Origin: Cyprinodon diabolis
Taxonomy: Eukaryota; Chordata; Actinopteri; Cyprinodontiformes; Cyprinodontidae
Direction: 5' to 3'
Length of the DNA stretch: 64,000 nt
Assembly: GCA_030533445.1 (NCBI GenBank)
Contig: CM060076.1
Span: 26,336,603-26,400,602 of the forward strand
The notes beneath the pieces were generated by a model, which made no database searches, was not told the origin of the DNA, and saw only the letters and a list, made by a program, of their open reading frames with translations. This document shows, in pieces, positions 12,010-42,100 of this stretch. How positions within the stretch are numbered: position 1 is the stretch's first letter; the number at the start of each line of letters is the position of its first letter. Both the position numbers and the translations under genes were made by a program.

Positions 12010-15000
12010 CTCGGAAACATTTTGCAAAAATTGCATTTTAAAGCTTTTTTTTTAAAATACATTTTATGTGAAATAACAGTTTGTTTATAGGAGAGTAAAA
12101 TGGGAGAAACCTTTGATCTAGTGCAGTATCAAGATACATTTTCTCTAGAAAACATGTTAATATTTTGAGGAGAGACAAATTTGATATACGGTAATAATAG
12201 AAAGGTCAGCCTGTGGTGTCAGGTCAAAGGTCAAATTCTGAAAATTCCAATCTTGACCGCATCTCTACCCGCTCCAATCCATAAACTGCAGAGGACATTG
12301 TTTTTCGGTCATTATTGTGTTTTCAGGAAAAACAGATATCTTTGTATAATTTATTTTATGTATTATCCAATTCTGTAGTTGCAGTCATTGTTAACATAAT
12401 CCCTTTTGATTATTTTTTAGGATGAGTGGTGGGCCATTAATGCAGTTAATCTATTCTCATAGTTTGGTTGGGAGATAGGTGTATACTAATTATGACTTTC
12501 ACCTTGATATTTTAGTGCAGATGTCTATCTGGGAGCAAGAACCTGTTTAGGCATACTGTGAAATTACTACATTGAACGTGACGTACTGTTGGAACCTCTT
12601 AAAAATTACATAAATTACTTTTTTGCTAAATTATCAATGTTACAGAGCTAAGGTTTTGTGAATGGTAGATTTGTTGTAATTTCTTTATTTATCCTATTTG
12701 ACCCTTATCAGTCCACTTTCTGCTGTGATCAACAAGCAGAAGCAGCTGCTACTGTATGGTTGATCTGATTGTTTGGTGAAGGACTGAGGAGTGAAGCAGT
12801 TTTCTACCACCAATTAACGTTTATGTTTAATTTTTTTGTAAGTCAACCTGGAGATTATTTCTATTATTTTTATAAGTAAAAAAAATCACCTTCTGAAACC
12901 AGAAAACTCTCTGAGTGCCTTTTATTTTTGAATGAGTCGAAAACCTCCTCCTAAAACTACTCTGGCATTTTTTTTATTTTTTTGGGAACCTATTAGGTTG
13001 TAAGAGTAGTCGTAACAAGTAGAAAAACTTCACTGGTGACTTGAAGAAAAGCGGTCACTCACAGACGAACAGAGAAAGCAGCCAGAGGGCCGTTAGTAAA
13101 ATCAGCTGATTGAGTTTATCAATGAAAGCGCCGCTGTGCTGCAGAGAAACAATTGACTATAAAGACTGCTTCAGGGAAAATGTATTCAACATGTTTCTCA
13201 AGCCATCTGGCTTAAGAAACCTGTTCAAAGACTTACTTTTAGTTATTATTTAGGTAGCACACACATATCATTAATTTCTTTGGCCGAATTAAGAGATTAT
13301 TAGATTCATTCCAAGATTACAGTGAGATTAATCTAATCTCAAAGTTAATCTATGCAAACCACTAGTTAAGTAGTTAATTAAAACATTTTCTATGCAAACC
13401 ACTACTTAAGATAGATTCCCATTTTTTTTTTCATATTATGTTTTAAAATATTTCTTTGTGTGAAGATTTCAGTTGTTAACTTCATTTAGGTCAGTTAGAA
13501 AGGTGAGCCACAGTTAACCTGATTGACACAAATCAGTGAGCAAGGAGTAATATTTCAGTTTCTACTACCTGCAGATGACTTGTTGGGTCATGCTGTCTGA
13601 ATGAGATGAGGGGAGGGGAGTATGTTTGCCATGACATCATACAGTATCTGTGTCAGCAGAGTGCTGTTGAAGGATCGTTTCTGAAGACTCCTTCAGCAGC
13701 ACATGTGACAGGACAGGAGAGTCGACAGTATGACAGCTAGGTAACAGTACTGTCAAAGAGTGAAAAACCTGCTGATGTGACTCCTGCACTGAAAGTTGGG
13801 CTTAATAAACACCTGCATTAGAGGAAATGAGTGACAAACATCAGTGGAAACGCTGTCGACTGGTTTGCAGCTGTAAGCAAGATTATATGGCTGTTCCCTG
13901 AGAGGCACAAAAACGTAAATAACAGTACAAGTTTAGGATTGATTAGATCAGTTTTATATTGAAAATGAAGTTTTATGTTAAAGGTGTTTTATTGTGAAAA
14001 ATAGGCTTCCTGTTTTTATCAATCAGAAAGCCTATTTTCGAACAGCTCTAAAAGTGAGATATTTGAGACCTTTGAGATGTATTGTTATGATGGAGAAATT
14101 ATTTAAAGGATTTTTTTCTGCTTATGGGGAGATTTAAAGCTTGTTTTAGAGGCTTTAGATCCTGAGCTACTTAAACGATCATAGGAAAGCTTGTGTAATA
14201 TAAGAAATATATGTTATAGTGAAGCGGTGATCTAGGTAAAACACAGATATACAGAAGTTTGGAAACGTATTATTAGTGTGAACTAATGTAAGTATTTTCA
14301 CATCATGCTACATTACATCTAAACACCTTAATGTATGTTATTAAAGACCCATGGAACAGACCAAGAAAAAGTAGTTGGGACGAATGGAAATTGAAATGGT
14401 TGACGGGAGAAAATTTTAAAAGTTCCGCCTGGATTTGTATTAGACCCCCAATAAGTCAGTACATTTTAGAACCACTTCTTACTCTAATTACAGCTGAAAG
14501 TATTTAGAAGTTAGTGTTTTTAACACATTATTCTTTCAACAAAGCAAACATCCTATCCCAAAGTGAACTCTTTTGTAGTTTCTAATGAGGACAACTCTGT
14601 ATCTCCATCAATCACCAACTTTAGATGCTTGCCAGCATCTAAATGTCCGTTAATTAAAGAAGAGCTATTAAAAATAATAATTTAAGTAAGAAAGCCTGAC
14701 TCCTTTGGACACAAGACGCGGCCATCGTAATTACGGAAGTCAAAGTTGTTTCCCAGCCTCTTATTCAACTGGTTGAAAATTCCAACTTTCAAGTAGAAAT
14801 TGAAAGCGCCACAATTAAGATGTATTCCTTAGGGATGCTTCAGTCAGGAATATTAGACTTATGCTCAATGCATACTGTCCTACAGTTGTCTGTTTGAAAT
14901 TTCATATATTTTATTCCCTAAACTTTTAAAGACAAATTTCTATGTACTTTTCCCTTTTGTAATTTTTTTGCATTAGACAAGGAAGAAGACCAAATTTGCT

Positions 15001-16389
15001 TTGTAGCTTTGGAAAAACAAAAGGAAAAGAGATGGAGTAAACCCACTGCACACCTATCAGTGCAGGGCAGTCTGTGGCGATGACCCTGTGTGTCATTATC
15101 ACTGTTTCCTCATAGCAGTGTGTTGTTGTCACAAACAAAGCTTGGTGTCACTAAAACAGATTGATGTGAAAACTTTTTTTCTGTGCTGGGCAGAATTTTT
15201 CCCACATTCCAGTTTTCTGTGACAACACATACGTGGTTGTAAATATGGAGCTTTCCAGGCATCCGCTATGAGCCACATGGACGTTTGCTGAGCTAAGAGC
15301 GCCTGACTATGCGGGAGACGTTAGTCTTTCTCTGAAGCTCTACAATAAATCTCCTGGACCTTTAAAGAACAGTAAAAAAATGTGAGGATTTTTTGGTTGT
15401 GGAGCTAAATTTCTAAATGCAAACCAACCTTTTTAGATTTTAGTGTGTGATAGATTTTTTGTTTTGGGTATGATTGCATTGGAAGTTACTGTAGCTCTGT
15501 CTGATCAGTCCACAAAAGCCCTCTCCAGATTACGTAACATTTCATAAATGAGATAATCCCCACAGCTCACCCTCCCTTCACATTAAATCCACTGTTTTAT
15601 TTAAGGTTAGAGAGATAAGATTTAATGTACGTGTTGATTATCATAACTGGAGGTTTGAGTCTCAGTATCTACACTGTACAAACTGTGTACAGGCACACAC
15701 GCTATGTATGCAGGCAGATTACATTCATAGGTGCAAGGCTGCAGCCTTTGGGTCCCCACATGACTCATGACACAGCCTTGTAAAAAGGCTTAGCAAGGTA
15801 GGAGGGGATAAGCAGCACACTTCATGCGCTTTGAAGCAGATGCAAGCATGTCGGGCCTTTCTCTGCCCTCACTCCGACTTACTCATTATATTGTAGGCGC
15901 ATGTTGGTGTGCTCATTTGACTCTTAAGCATGAAACGAAACTTCACGACTATTAATGTAACCTGATCAGCCCACTGAAAATGAAGCTAATCTGTTGTGAG
16001 GGAAATGGGGCAGGAATTAACTCCCTTAATCCACAGCGGCTGTTTTTGGTTTTTAGAGCACTTCTTAGCATGCTTTTTTTATATTTACAACTAGTGTTTG
16101 CGTAGACTAGTGCCTGCCGTTCTTTGAGATGAAAATTCCAGCATTCATTTACTGCAAGTGATGATTAATTTCATACTTGTTAGAAAGCCCTTGTTTAAAT
16201 GAATTGAAATTCTCTCCTGTAAATGTTGGCAGATTGATTACGCAAGAATTTCAATTCATTTTTTCCACTTTTCAGCTTGGAATGAATAAGTATAAGTTAA
16301 TACATGAGTCCAATGGTTGCCCCCATTGGTTTTTCAAATGTAGGGTTTTTTTTGTTGTTAAATTTAAATGTCTTTTGTTTTTCCTTTAG

Positions 16390-32367
<15,978 letters not shown>

Positions 32368-33120
32368 CCTCCTGGCCTAATCTTGTGCTCTTCCACACTA
32401 AAAACACACGCTTACTCACCCCTTAAGGGTGGCACCGCCCTCACCCAGTGAAACCAATCTGCTGCGTGGTGGTGTGCCACTAACACCTGTAACCGTAACG
32501 TAGATTAGATGGAGGAATATTTAAGAAGTATGTTTTAAAAACACATGCACACAGTAAAAAAGAAGAAAAAAATAGTCTACAGTTAAGAGGAGAAAATTAG
32601 GGTACAGAGGAGCTATCTGGACATTCTGCTGAACCGTGGGCTGGTTTGCAAGCTGCAGTCTTCTTTCTTCCTAGACTCAGAGTCTTCAACTGCACGGAGA
32701 CTAGTAGTAGCCATCAGCCTTCCACTGCTTCAGAAGAGTATGCTGAGTTGCTGGTGAGGCGTAAGGACCTATGTGACCCCAAAGCTTCAAAGCAGAGAAA
32801 CAGAGGGCAAAACAATCAGCGTGAGGAGAGAGGCTTTTGACCGTCATTGGTCCATCATTTAGAGGGACAGTCTTTGTCCCAGCAGCTCGGACGCAGACAA
32901 GGTCACTCGCTTTTCTCTTTTCACACACAAGTCAAACGTGAAAAATGTATTTTAGAGAAAACTTGTAACATTTTCTGTACAGTTTTGATAATTTGCAGTA
33001 TTTTATTGTGTCGTAACTATTGTGATATGAGCAGTATTAAATAGAATTTCTGCAGAGATCTTTCCTACTGTTTATAATCCAGTTTTTGCTTAAAGATATA
33101 AAAGATATTCCATAAATAAA
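32368..33120 (+). other. pak5: pak5 3' untranslated region (probable extent)
   Basis: Sequence downstream of the pak5 stop with no long reading frame continuing. An AATAAA lies at 33115-33120, about 750 nt after the stop, and is the first clear polyadenylation signal. A-rich sequence at 33960-33994 could mark a longer alternative end. The extent is inferred. Confidence 0.45.
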
Positions 33121-35739
33121 TCTAGCTAAACTTAACTGTTACTAAAAGTCCTTAATATATTTATGATCTCACATTTGTAGACAGAACTTCCATTAAATGT
33201 TTGAAAAAAGGGTAATGTCAGAATTTTCTATGACATTTTGAAGTATTTATTTATTTATTCGGGTGACATTTTTTATTTGTAGTGTGGCCTTGTTTTGTCT
33301 TTAATTTTTGGCACTTTTTGTTCCACATTTCTTGCGCGTTTGCAAACAGTAATATCAGTTGTTTTATCATCCAAGCAATACCACAGACCTATTTGTAAAG
33401 ACGCTAAACCCTGCTTTTATGATACTGTAAGACCATGCATTTAAATGTAGCACAAACTGAGTGGATTTGGCAAAAAAAGAAAATGGGTATTGCTCACCTT
33501 TTATTCCTTTCATTTTAGGAGTCCTAATAGGTTTATTTAAATAGAGGCACCCCAGCACACAGAGATCAGGGTGCTGATTTAAAAGAAAATCTTATTTTCC
33601 ACTCACATCTTTCATTACTCCACCTCAGTCTCTTGCTGTCACTGAAACGTTCTGCCATTCTCATCTCCAGTCGGAGCAGGGGAACAGTGTAATCCTCCTC
33701 GCTACATCCTCTTTAACCATCCATCACTGTGATATGTACATATGACTGTGAGCGTGAGTCTGTGTTTGTCGAAGAGCAAAAGGTTTGAAGCGTGTTTATC
33801 TGTGTAAAGCGTCTGAAAGCGTGTGCCTGCGTGTTGTCCGTGCGTGCTCCACCAGCTAATCCTCGACACTGGGTCAACATCTAAATGAGTTACACTTATT
33901 TGTGGTTTTGGCTTGTACAGTGATACTGCATGTTTGTTATCAGTGAAGCTGGTTTCAATTAAAAAAAACAAAAACTCATAAAAAAAAAAAAAAACATCAA
34001 GATGTGTTGCATGGATTTTTATTTCATTGCCTTTTCAGATCTCTACTTTTCTCTCTTTCGATGTCCATATCAGGCAGATATGATTTTTGTTGTGAACAGC
34101 ACACTGTCGGTTTGCTTCAGGGAGCCTCGTTTAATCATCATCAATTTAATTTCTCTTTGTTTTTTTTAAGTCTTTCATGTTCTCTAAATTCAAAAGTTCT
34201 CATTTCAAACAACTCCACCCCAACTTCACCTTTTAGGAGAAAAGCAAAATGACACGTCCCTGGATTGGTGTTACTATAATTTATGATGTTATTGCTCTTT
34301 CTTTCCTATAAGCCATTTCCCACCGAAACACAGTAATGGAATATTGATTTAGTTCAGACAAAGAATGGAGCTTCTTTCTTAGTGAAGGAGGCCTAAACCC
34401 AGTGAATAAAAACATGAAAAGTGAGGTGGTAAATGTGTCTACATGGTTCTGTACAGGAAAGTTTAAAAACATCATATTTAAATGTTTCTTAAGGATACAG
34501 CTAGATTTATTGCTCATAAACAAATAAACCACATAACCTCTCAAAATTTATAAAATTTAAATTTTTTAAGGACTTAAAGAGGAAAATATTATACATTTTA
34601 GTTTAAAATAAATTGTTTAATTTAGTTTTGGTCAATCAATTTCCTAACTCTTTTTTTGTTGAAACAACTTTACCAAGGTAAAATAAGCACAAACCACTGA
34701 CACACTAAATTAAAAACATTTTACAAAACATTATTGATTGTTGACATTTTAGAAATCTATAAAAAAAAATCCCTACAAAAACAAGTTAAAGTAAGTTAAA
34801 ATCAAAGAATAGCCAGAAGTTTATGAGTTTTCTAAAAAAAAAGTGAATCGAGTTAAACTTAATAACAAAGGTGGGATCAGTCAAAGGTTTCATTACCATC
34901 CTGCAGCAGAAATATCGAGGGCTTCACCTGCCGTCCATCTACTTGCTGTTTCTACGTCTCTAGTAACTGCCTCTCTACTTTCGTCTTGCTACGACATCTA
35001 TTGATTGTGGAATTGCTCCAAAGCTATCAGACAGATCCTTATCTCTGGCACATCATATAGAGCTTTGTGTATTCTTCACTTTGGATTACAGTAAAATTAG
35101 GCTGCTAATGCAAAGGGTTCTGGAACTTAAGATAACTTAAAAATTAGTTTAGGTAAATTTTTTTGGCTATCATTTTATTAATCATTATTTTTAGGCACTA
35201 GTGGCCTTTATTTTTTTTGTTGGTAGAAAATGATATTGAAGGGAGTGAGATGACATGCAGCAAAGGTCAACAGGCCAGGACTCAAACCATTGATGGTCAT
35301 GTCGGGGACAAAAGCCTCTGTACATCGGTTGCACGCTTATCCTCCTGTGCCGAGTAAAGTACAGTACAGTATGTGTGTGGAAAGAAATGTTACATTAAGA
35401 AAATTTCATATCGACCTTACAAAAAATATATAAATAAAACACTTTTGATACAATAAACTGATCATTTCACAAAGCAAAACTTGAAAAAAATCCTATCCTT
35501 TTCTAATGGATAAACCTTTTGATTGATTAGCAGATAAAGTAATGATCGTATTCTAAAAATATCACTTTAACCAATTTTTAAATATGTTCCTGAACATAAA
35601 TAAAACAAAAAAGTTAATTTAAAGTTTGCGTCAGTCAGAAAGAATAGATTATTTAGTAAATATAGATTATTTCTAAGATATCACATTTAAACAGAAAATA
35701 TCAAAAATCTTAAAACCTCCTTTGGGCATATTTGGCAAA

Positions 35740-36130
35740 GAGAAACACAAAGAAAGAAAGTTCTCTTCACCATAACAGAACATTTTTGCAAAGAAAAGTG
35801 GTCCACAATCCATCATTACCATTCTGAAACATGGTTGTGGCAGCAGCATGCTATGGGGAGGATTTACTTCAGCAGGGAAGAAGAAGCTGGCAATCATAAA
35901 AATCAAAAGTAAACTAAAACTCTTAGGGGGTACTAACTTAAAACTTAAGACTGGGTCAAAATTGTTCTCCTCTCAGGTAGACAACTGTCCTAAACAAACA
36001 GCCAGAACTACAATGCTTAAATCAAAGCATATATGCATATAAAAATAATGTCAAAGTCCAAACCTAAATCCAACGAGAACCTTTGAGATTGGTGTTCACT
36101 GATGACCTCTAACTGTACTGAACAAACTTG
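35740..36130 (+). mobile_element. Decayed Tc1-like fragment
   Basis: Plus-strand remnants of transposase: SMLWGGFTSAGK-like near 35840-35880, DNCPKQTARTT at 35980-36015 (family DNDPKHTA), and NLNPTRTFE at 36064-36090 (family DLNPIEN). Interrupted by stops and indels. Confidence 0.7.
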
Positions 36131-37749
36131 ACTTATTAATTCTCCAAATGTTTATAGCTAATAGAGACACTTTACAGTTGGTCTGTTTTGTAAATACCAG
36201 TATAAAGAACTGTTATATAGTTTATAAATATTATTTTATAATTTGGAAATGTTATGTAATAAAGATGAAGAGGAGGAAGGGTTTTCAGATGAGCAACGAT
36301 ACGTACTTCTTTTCCTTAATAGTAATAAGGTCAACCTCCCAGTAATATTTAGGGGACAGAGAGTTTGAAAAACAGAAATGGAAAATCATTTTTGACCTCA
36401 AAAATTTAGATTCTGAAAAAGGAATGTAATGTAAAACAGCATCAAAGAAGAAGAAAAAACAGCTTTTTTTGTTACTCTTTAAACATTTACGTCCATATAG
36501 CTGATTGGCTCAGCCTTGCATTCTGACCACCTCTGCAGCAAACCGAAGGGATCCTCAGAAGGCTGAGCTGCCTGTGGGTTTAACCCATTCATAGGTGAGT
36601 TAAAACGCACTGCCGGGGTGATGTGTTGTTTTTTTCTGCCTTAATGTGGGTGTAGTCCAAAAGTGCTGCTTTATCATCTAATATCCATGTAGTGGGTTTA
36701 TTATAGCTTTGAAAGTCTCTGTAAAAAACTGATTCATAAATGTTTTATAAGGTCATTTTTAAAGATGGATAAAAAGGCGTGTTCCTTTATCATCTTTGTT
36801 ACCTTGCTATTCTTCTTTTCACATAGAAGTAAAGCTGAGATAATACTTTTAAAAATTATTATTTTAATTATTATTTTATTTATTCATTTATTAACTGTTG
36901 AAATAAAGGGGAGTCATCAAAGACCCCACCAACTTCAGCATTTTGCTCCATTAAGGATTCCCACTTCCAATTTCTGAAAAGCAAACCATACTTCTTGGAA
37001 CAAAAGAAATTTTGTCCAAGAGAAAAAAATTTATTTAAACTTTACATTTGTGGGAAAGAGAACAATGATCTCTGCTCTTTAGGGTTATTTATATGTCTAC
37101 AGTGAAGATTAGTTAAATGTTTTTGAATCAAAGTGTAATATGGTAGTGTGATCATAAATAGGGTCCGGGCTGGTGTGGGCATTGTGGGATTTTAAAAGTA
37201 TATTACCCGGTGATGATACGTAGGCTATTTGTTTTCAGTAAGACTTTGCTTATGTTTTCTCTCAAGAAACAAATTTGAAAAAGCAGAATCCATATTTTGT
37301 CCAAGCAGTGTATCCTCTGATATTTTTTTTTGTTGGTTACAGTTCTATTTGTCAGTATATATTCTTTCGAGTTAGATGTATCATCAAAATGTTCTTGGTT
37401 TGAAACGGGTCAGAACAGCTTTTGATTTTTTAACTCTCTCACTGATTTCTCTATTTCACGATAAAGATTCTTCAGTCCCACATCCTTAGAAGGTGATATG
37501 TAGTCCTTTATAGACTGATAGAAACTACCGGTAATGAACTTGTTTCTGAGATTAGGACATGATGCGTTCCTGTTTTCCTAATCTTTGTATTTCAGATTGG
37601 TCTAATTAAGGGATTTACTCTGTTATACCACATGTCTAGCAGTAAAGGCTAGATGGTGAATATGGAATCAGCTTTCTAAAAGTATTATTCATTAATTGAG
37701 AAATGTTAGTGTGGCAAAAATTGAATATTTTTTAAAAGAATAATGTATG

Positions 37750-38059
37750 CACTGGAAAAAAAATCAAAATCTAAATAAGTCATTTTTTTCAATTTTTTTC
37801 ATTTTTTAAAATAAGTGCATTTGTTACTGAATTGAGGAGGTTAAAGAGACACTTTGCCAATGGAATAAGACAAATTACAATTAAAATAAGGAAAAAAAAC
37901 AATTGCATTATGTTATTTCAAATGCATATTATCTAATTATCATATTTTAAGACTGAAATTTCTTAATTTATTTGCAAACCATCTTATTTACCTACTCAAA
38001 TGAAGGGTAAATTCACTTAATTTAAGAAATGTTCAGTTATTTCTAGATTTTTTTCAGTG
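37750..38059. mobile_element. CACTG-ended MITE
   Basis: 310-bp AT-rich element with imperfect inverted ends: CACTGGAAAAAAAATC at the left and, read from the right, CACTGAAAAAAATCTAG. No frame; clear target duplication not seen. Confidence 0.5.
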
Positions 38060-38167
38060 TGTAACTGAAATATATTTTAATGTGATAACTACGAGTTCAA
38101 GTAGAGTGTTGAATGTGGTGTGATAAATGCTGTAACAACGTTACTTTGCTAAGGATGTATCCAGCAA

Positions 38168-38366
38168 TTTATTTCAAACAGAACAGAATACTGCACATGA
38201 TTGCATCAGCAGAGGTTTATGCATAGACTTTAACTTGAAAAATAATATACACATATTTTTTAACCTCTCCACATTCCCATAGGTACTATCTGCTTTCTTT
38301 CTTTTCAAGTTATAAAGGTTTTTTTCTGTATCTGCCTTTTTATATTTTTCTTTCTTTTGATTTATT
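38168..38366 (-). terminator. lamp5: lamp5 polyadenylation signals (candidates)
   Basis: Minus-strand AATAAA hexamers occur at 38361-38366 and 38168-38173, 600-800 nt downstream of the lamp5 stop. Either could end the transcript; neither is proven. Confidence 0.35.
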
Positions 38367-38965
38367 TCTTACATTGTGGCAGAGAGAGGGTCTGATAACA
38401 AAGCAAAACTGCACTGTACACGACAAGACGGTCCACTGTCAACACCACGGCTGCATTCTGGATGTATGAGCACAGAGATGAGAATCAAAAGAAATTTAAA
38501 AAAAGAAAAAATGTTTTAAGTGCAAATGGAGTCCAGTAGCAACTATGGGAGAGATAGAGAGAGCAGGATAATTGCTAAATGATCAGGAAGTTTAGAAATA
38601 TTTAAAAGACAAGTTGGATCAAAATGTTGTGCAAGTTAGAAACCAGTTTGGGAAAAGTTTGGGGGGGGATATTTTCCTGAAAAATTCTACTCACTTTAGA
38701 GACTAAATATGGCACAGAGCATAAATCCTGCAGTGATATTAATTAGATGTGAATGGGTATGCCCTCCAAATACACCCTTAATGTGTCCCACAATGTCCAA
38801 AAAACTCCTAATTAAACAGTTCAATAAATCACATATTCAAATCAGGGACTTTGTCCGATGTAGTAGGACACTATCATCAGGGGTGTAACAGGCCCAGGAC
38901 ATAGAGGAGACAGATCTGTCATTAGGAGAGCTCTGCAGGAAGTTGAAGGTGCTGCTGAAGCAGGA

Positions 38966-39141
38966 CTACATGTTTTTGTACATAGAGCGATCTCTTGGGA
39001 GCTGTGGCTGATTCGCTGTCAGCTTGAGGTGGAAGTGGTAGATGGTGAGCGTGATGATGATTATCAGACCAAGAATAAGGCCCAGGATAAGGGGGAGGGT
39101 TTCCTCTAGGTGTTCTCGCTGGTCTGTGATGCACTTATAAG
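38966..39141 (-). CDS. lamp5: lamp5 terminal exon: transmembrane helix and tail
   Basis: 176 nt, phase 1 to the TAG at 38968-38966. It encodes [16 protein letters not shown], the membrane helix and the cytoplasmic tail ending YKNM. Confidence 0.96.
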
Positions 39142-42100
39142 CTGCAGAGAGAAAAAAAGACTTATAAGCAGTGTACAGAGGACGCAACGCAACATCTAGA
39201 TTTCTGATGCTCTGTTGGCTTCTGTAGATTAACAGCATGAAGTCAGGTTTTGGTACCATTCAATCTTAATTTCTAGTTTGCTATAATGATGCAGAAACTT
39301 GAAGTTACTTTAAGCTGCTGTTATTTCATGTGCTTTGTTAAATAAAATTCTGCAGATCGTAGCAGCTGCTCCAGTTAGCAAAGGCAACTTGATTGCTGCT
39401 TTGATTAATTCTTTCCTGATTTGACTTACAGTTTATGGCTACCAGATTTGTGTTTTGAGAATAAAGTTAAAACCATGCATTGTAGCCCTCCACCAAACCA
39501 ATATGCACTGCTTTATGTTGATCTTCACATAAAATCTAAAAAGAAAATTACTAAAGTTTGTGAATTCAAAGGCTATGAATATCTTTGCAAGATAATGAAG
39601 AATGCCTTGTTTTCTTTTTTACAGTGGATTTTCAAGCACCGCTCGGCTGTTTGGAGTAAGGAGGACTCCTAACCTCTGATGAGAATAGAGTACAGTATGT
39701 ATAGTGTAAAGTTGAAAGTGTTTCTCCCTGTGGAAAGCTGTAATACATACAAGGAGAAAGGCAGCGAAGCTTATCCCAGTGTAGTTTACTGCAGCTGAGG
39801 CCACATGATTCCTCCAAGGTGATTGGACGACGAATTGCACGCAGTGTTCCAATAAAAGCTCCATCAAAGGCACAGATACCATAAAGTCCTAATGACCTCA
39901 ACCTCTTTCCTTCCTGTTTTCCTCCCGCTGCGCCCATTTTGTCTCTCGTGCCTCCCCAGCTCTTTCTTTTTCTCATTTCACCCTACATGCTCCCCATACT
40001 GCAGCAGTAACTTTCCCTCCCCCCTTTGAGAGTTGGACGTCAAAAAGAGATGTACAGCTCACCCCCCCAGGATTTCTCATTACCATCATCATCTGTTGTC
40101 TACAACATGAGCTGCAGCATGAGAAAGTATCTTCTGCTGTTCTTACGTGTGCTGAAGATGAAGTCGGAAGCGATGTCAAAGGGTTGGATCTGGATGTCGT
40201 ACATGGAGACTGTGATGCCCTTCTGGTGGTCGCTGGAGATTAGGGTGACGGTCTGCTGAGCTGTGCATACATAGGAGCGCCCGGCTGGGGTCACCAGGGC
40301 TGAGAGCTTGTGGGTGCTAGCTGTGTGCTTTCCAGCTGAAGAAAGAGCAAAAGATGGAACTTGTTCATTAAGGACACAGATGAAGCAAATATCTTTTTAT
40401 TTAAGGCGTTGCTTCTCAAATGCTGTTGAAATTTGAAATGAAGTTGGAAAATATAATGGTAGGGTGAATATATATTGTTTAATCCATCCTGTGATGAAGA
40501 CAAAAAAATACTCATAAACGATAAATGCTGGTAATAAGATAGACTGATATATATTGATAAACACATTGATGTGGACAGTGCTTAAAGTATACCTGAAACT
40601 AATAAAGTTACAAATGAAAGCTAAATAATCCATTAATAAAATAAAAAATTTAGGCTTGAAGTTCAAAAGTTTTACTAAGGATTTATATTTTCTTAGAACC
40701 TCTTAATACATATATGTACATATTTATAAATTTGTTAATCTCCGTTTCATTTGCCTTTAACTAGAGCTAATGGACACTGCAGAACAAATGCGACCAATCT
40801 GTGATCACAGCAGTGGAGCCGAGGGGAGGGGGGGGGGGGGGGGGGGGGTGCAGGAGCTGCCTATAAAGGGACACTCACGGTTGTATGCGCTGATGAAGTG
40901 GGATGTCTCCGAGGTGTCGTAGACGAACTGGATTTTGTTGATCTTCCACACCTCAATTCCCTTTTCACGAAACTCCTGGACAAAAACACACCAATCAATG
41001 TGCTCAATGATCCATGATTGCCAAATTGTGAATGCATTGGTCAAGGTTGGCCTGAACACTCAGCGGGTACATTAAAAGATCTCTCTAAAAGTTCAATTCG
41101 GGATAAAAAGTAAAAGCAACCTTTTCTCATCTTTAGTTATGAAATAAAGGAGTGTTGGGAAATTGTATGATAAAAAGTGGAACGGGGCAGTTTCTGTTGC
41201 CGTTGATGCACCTTAGAGAAGTAAATGCGTAGCATATAAGCATTGTTCCTCCAGGAGATGTGGATCTCTGACTCTGTGCTTCCACATTGCCCCTGGATTT
41301 CTGCCCCACGGGGTAGTGTGAAGGATGCCTGCTCTGTGATGAGCTGGAAGAAAAAAGCATCAGAATAAGGACAGGTCGCGCGTCCGATTACAAACTACTA
41401 CGTTAAATAGGCCTATATATTTTTAATAAACTTATTTTATTGTTTCAATTATTTTATTGTTTCTATTATTCATAATTTGCATTCCACAGTATAAGAAGGA
41501 AAATAAACCTCTTTTTCGTTCATATTTTCTGCACTCATTCAAAGGCTGTTATAGTTTAAATGTGTTTATGAAGTGCTTTTTATGTAAATACAAATATTTT
41601 TTATTAATTGTTTTCAATTTGTCAGAGTTGTTTTAAATCAAGATGGATTCAGAGAAAAACCTTAAATCGGGCTAAGCAATGCGAATTTAAATGCACGCGA
41701 GGGAAATCCTTACGTCTATCCCATTAAGCGCAAGCACGTCATATGGCACGAGGAATTTGACGGCAAACTCCACCATCAGGCACGTCGTTCCGTTTTCGCG
41801 GACCGCGAAGATGGCTTTGTCCGGGTTGTCTGAGAGCCCGGAGAGGTTCTCTCCCTCCTGCTCCGCCAGCACCACGGACAGCGTCAGTACACCTGATGAA
41901 CAGCAGAAACACACCCCGTGGAGAAAAGAGTTGGTGTCTGTCTAGTAACAAATGGTTGGCACACACTCATGCGCACAAGAAGCCACACAAAAAAAGCAGA
42001 ATCAGCACAAAGCAGGATTGATCAGTGGGTGAAATCAGCATTGGAATAGAAACATTAAAAAAAAATAAAATCTGCTGCATCAGAGGAGCAACAGCTCATC

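Larger units (their letters stand above)
33121..38965. other. Intergenic region between convergent pak5 and lamp5, with 3' UTRs
   Basis: No coding sequence recognised. It contains a plus-strand Tc1 relic (35740-36130), a CACTG-ended MITE (37750-38059), a GC-richer block near 36490-36620, and probably the lamp5 3' UTR from 38965 down. Confidence 0.7.

Noticed and set aside
13349..13408. Imperfect direct repeat TCTATGCAAACCACTA
   Set aside because: Two short copies only; looks like a local slippage duplication with no further structure.
39142..40146. Extra lamp5 exon inside the 1-kb last intron
   Set aside because: Phases of exons 5 and 6 join directly and the total length matches human LAMP5, so nothing is missing.
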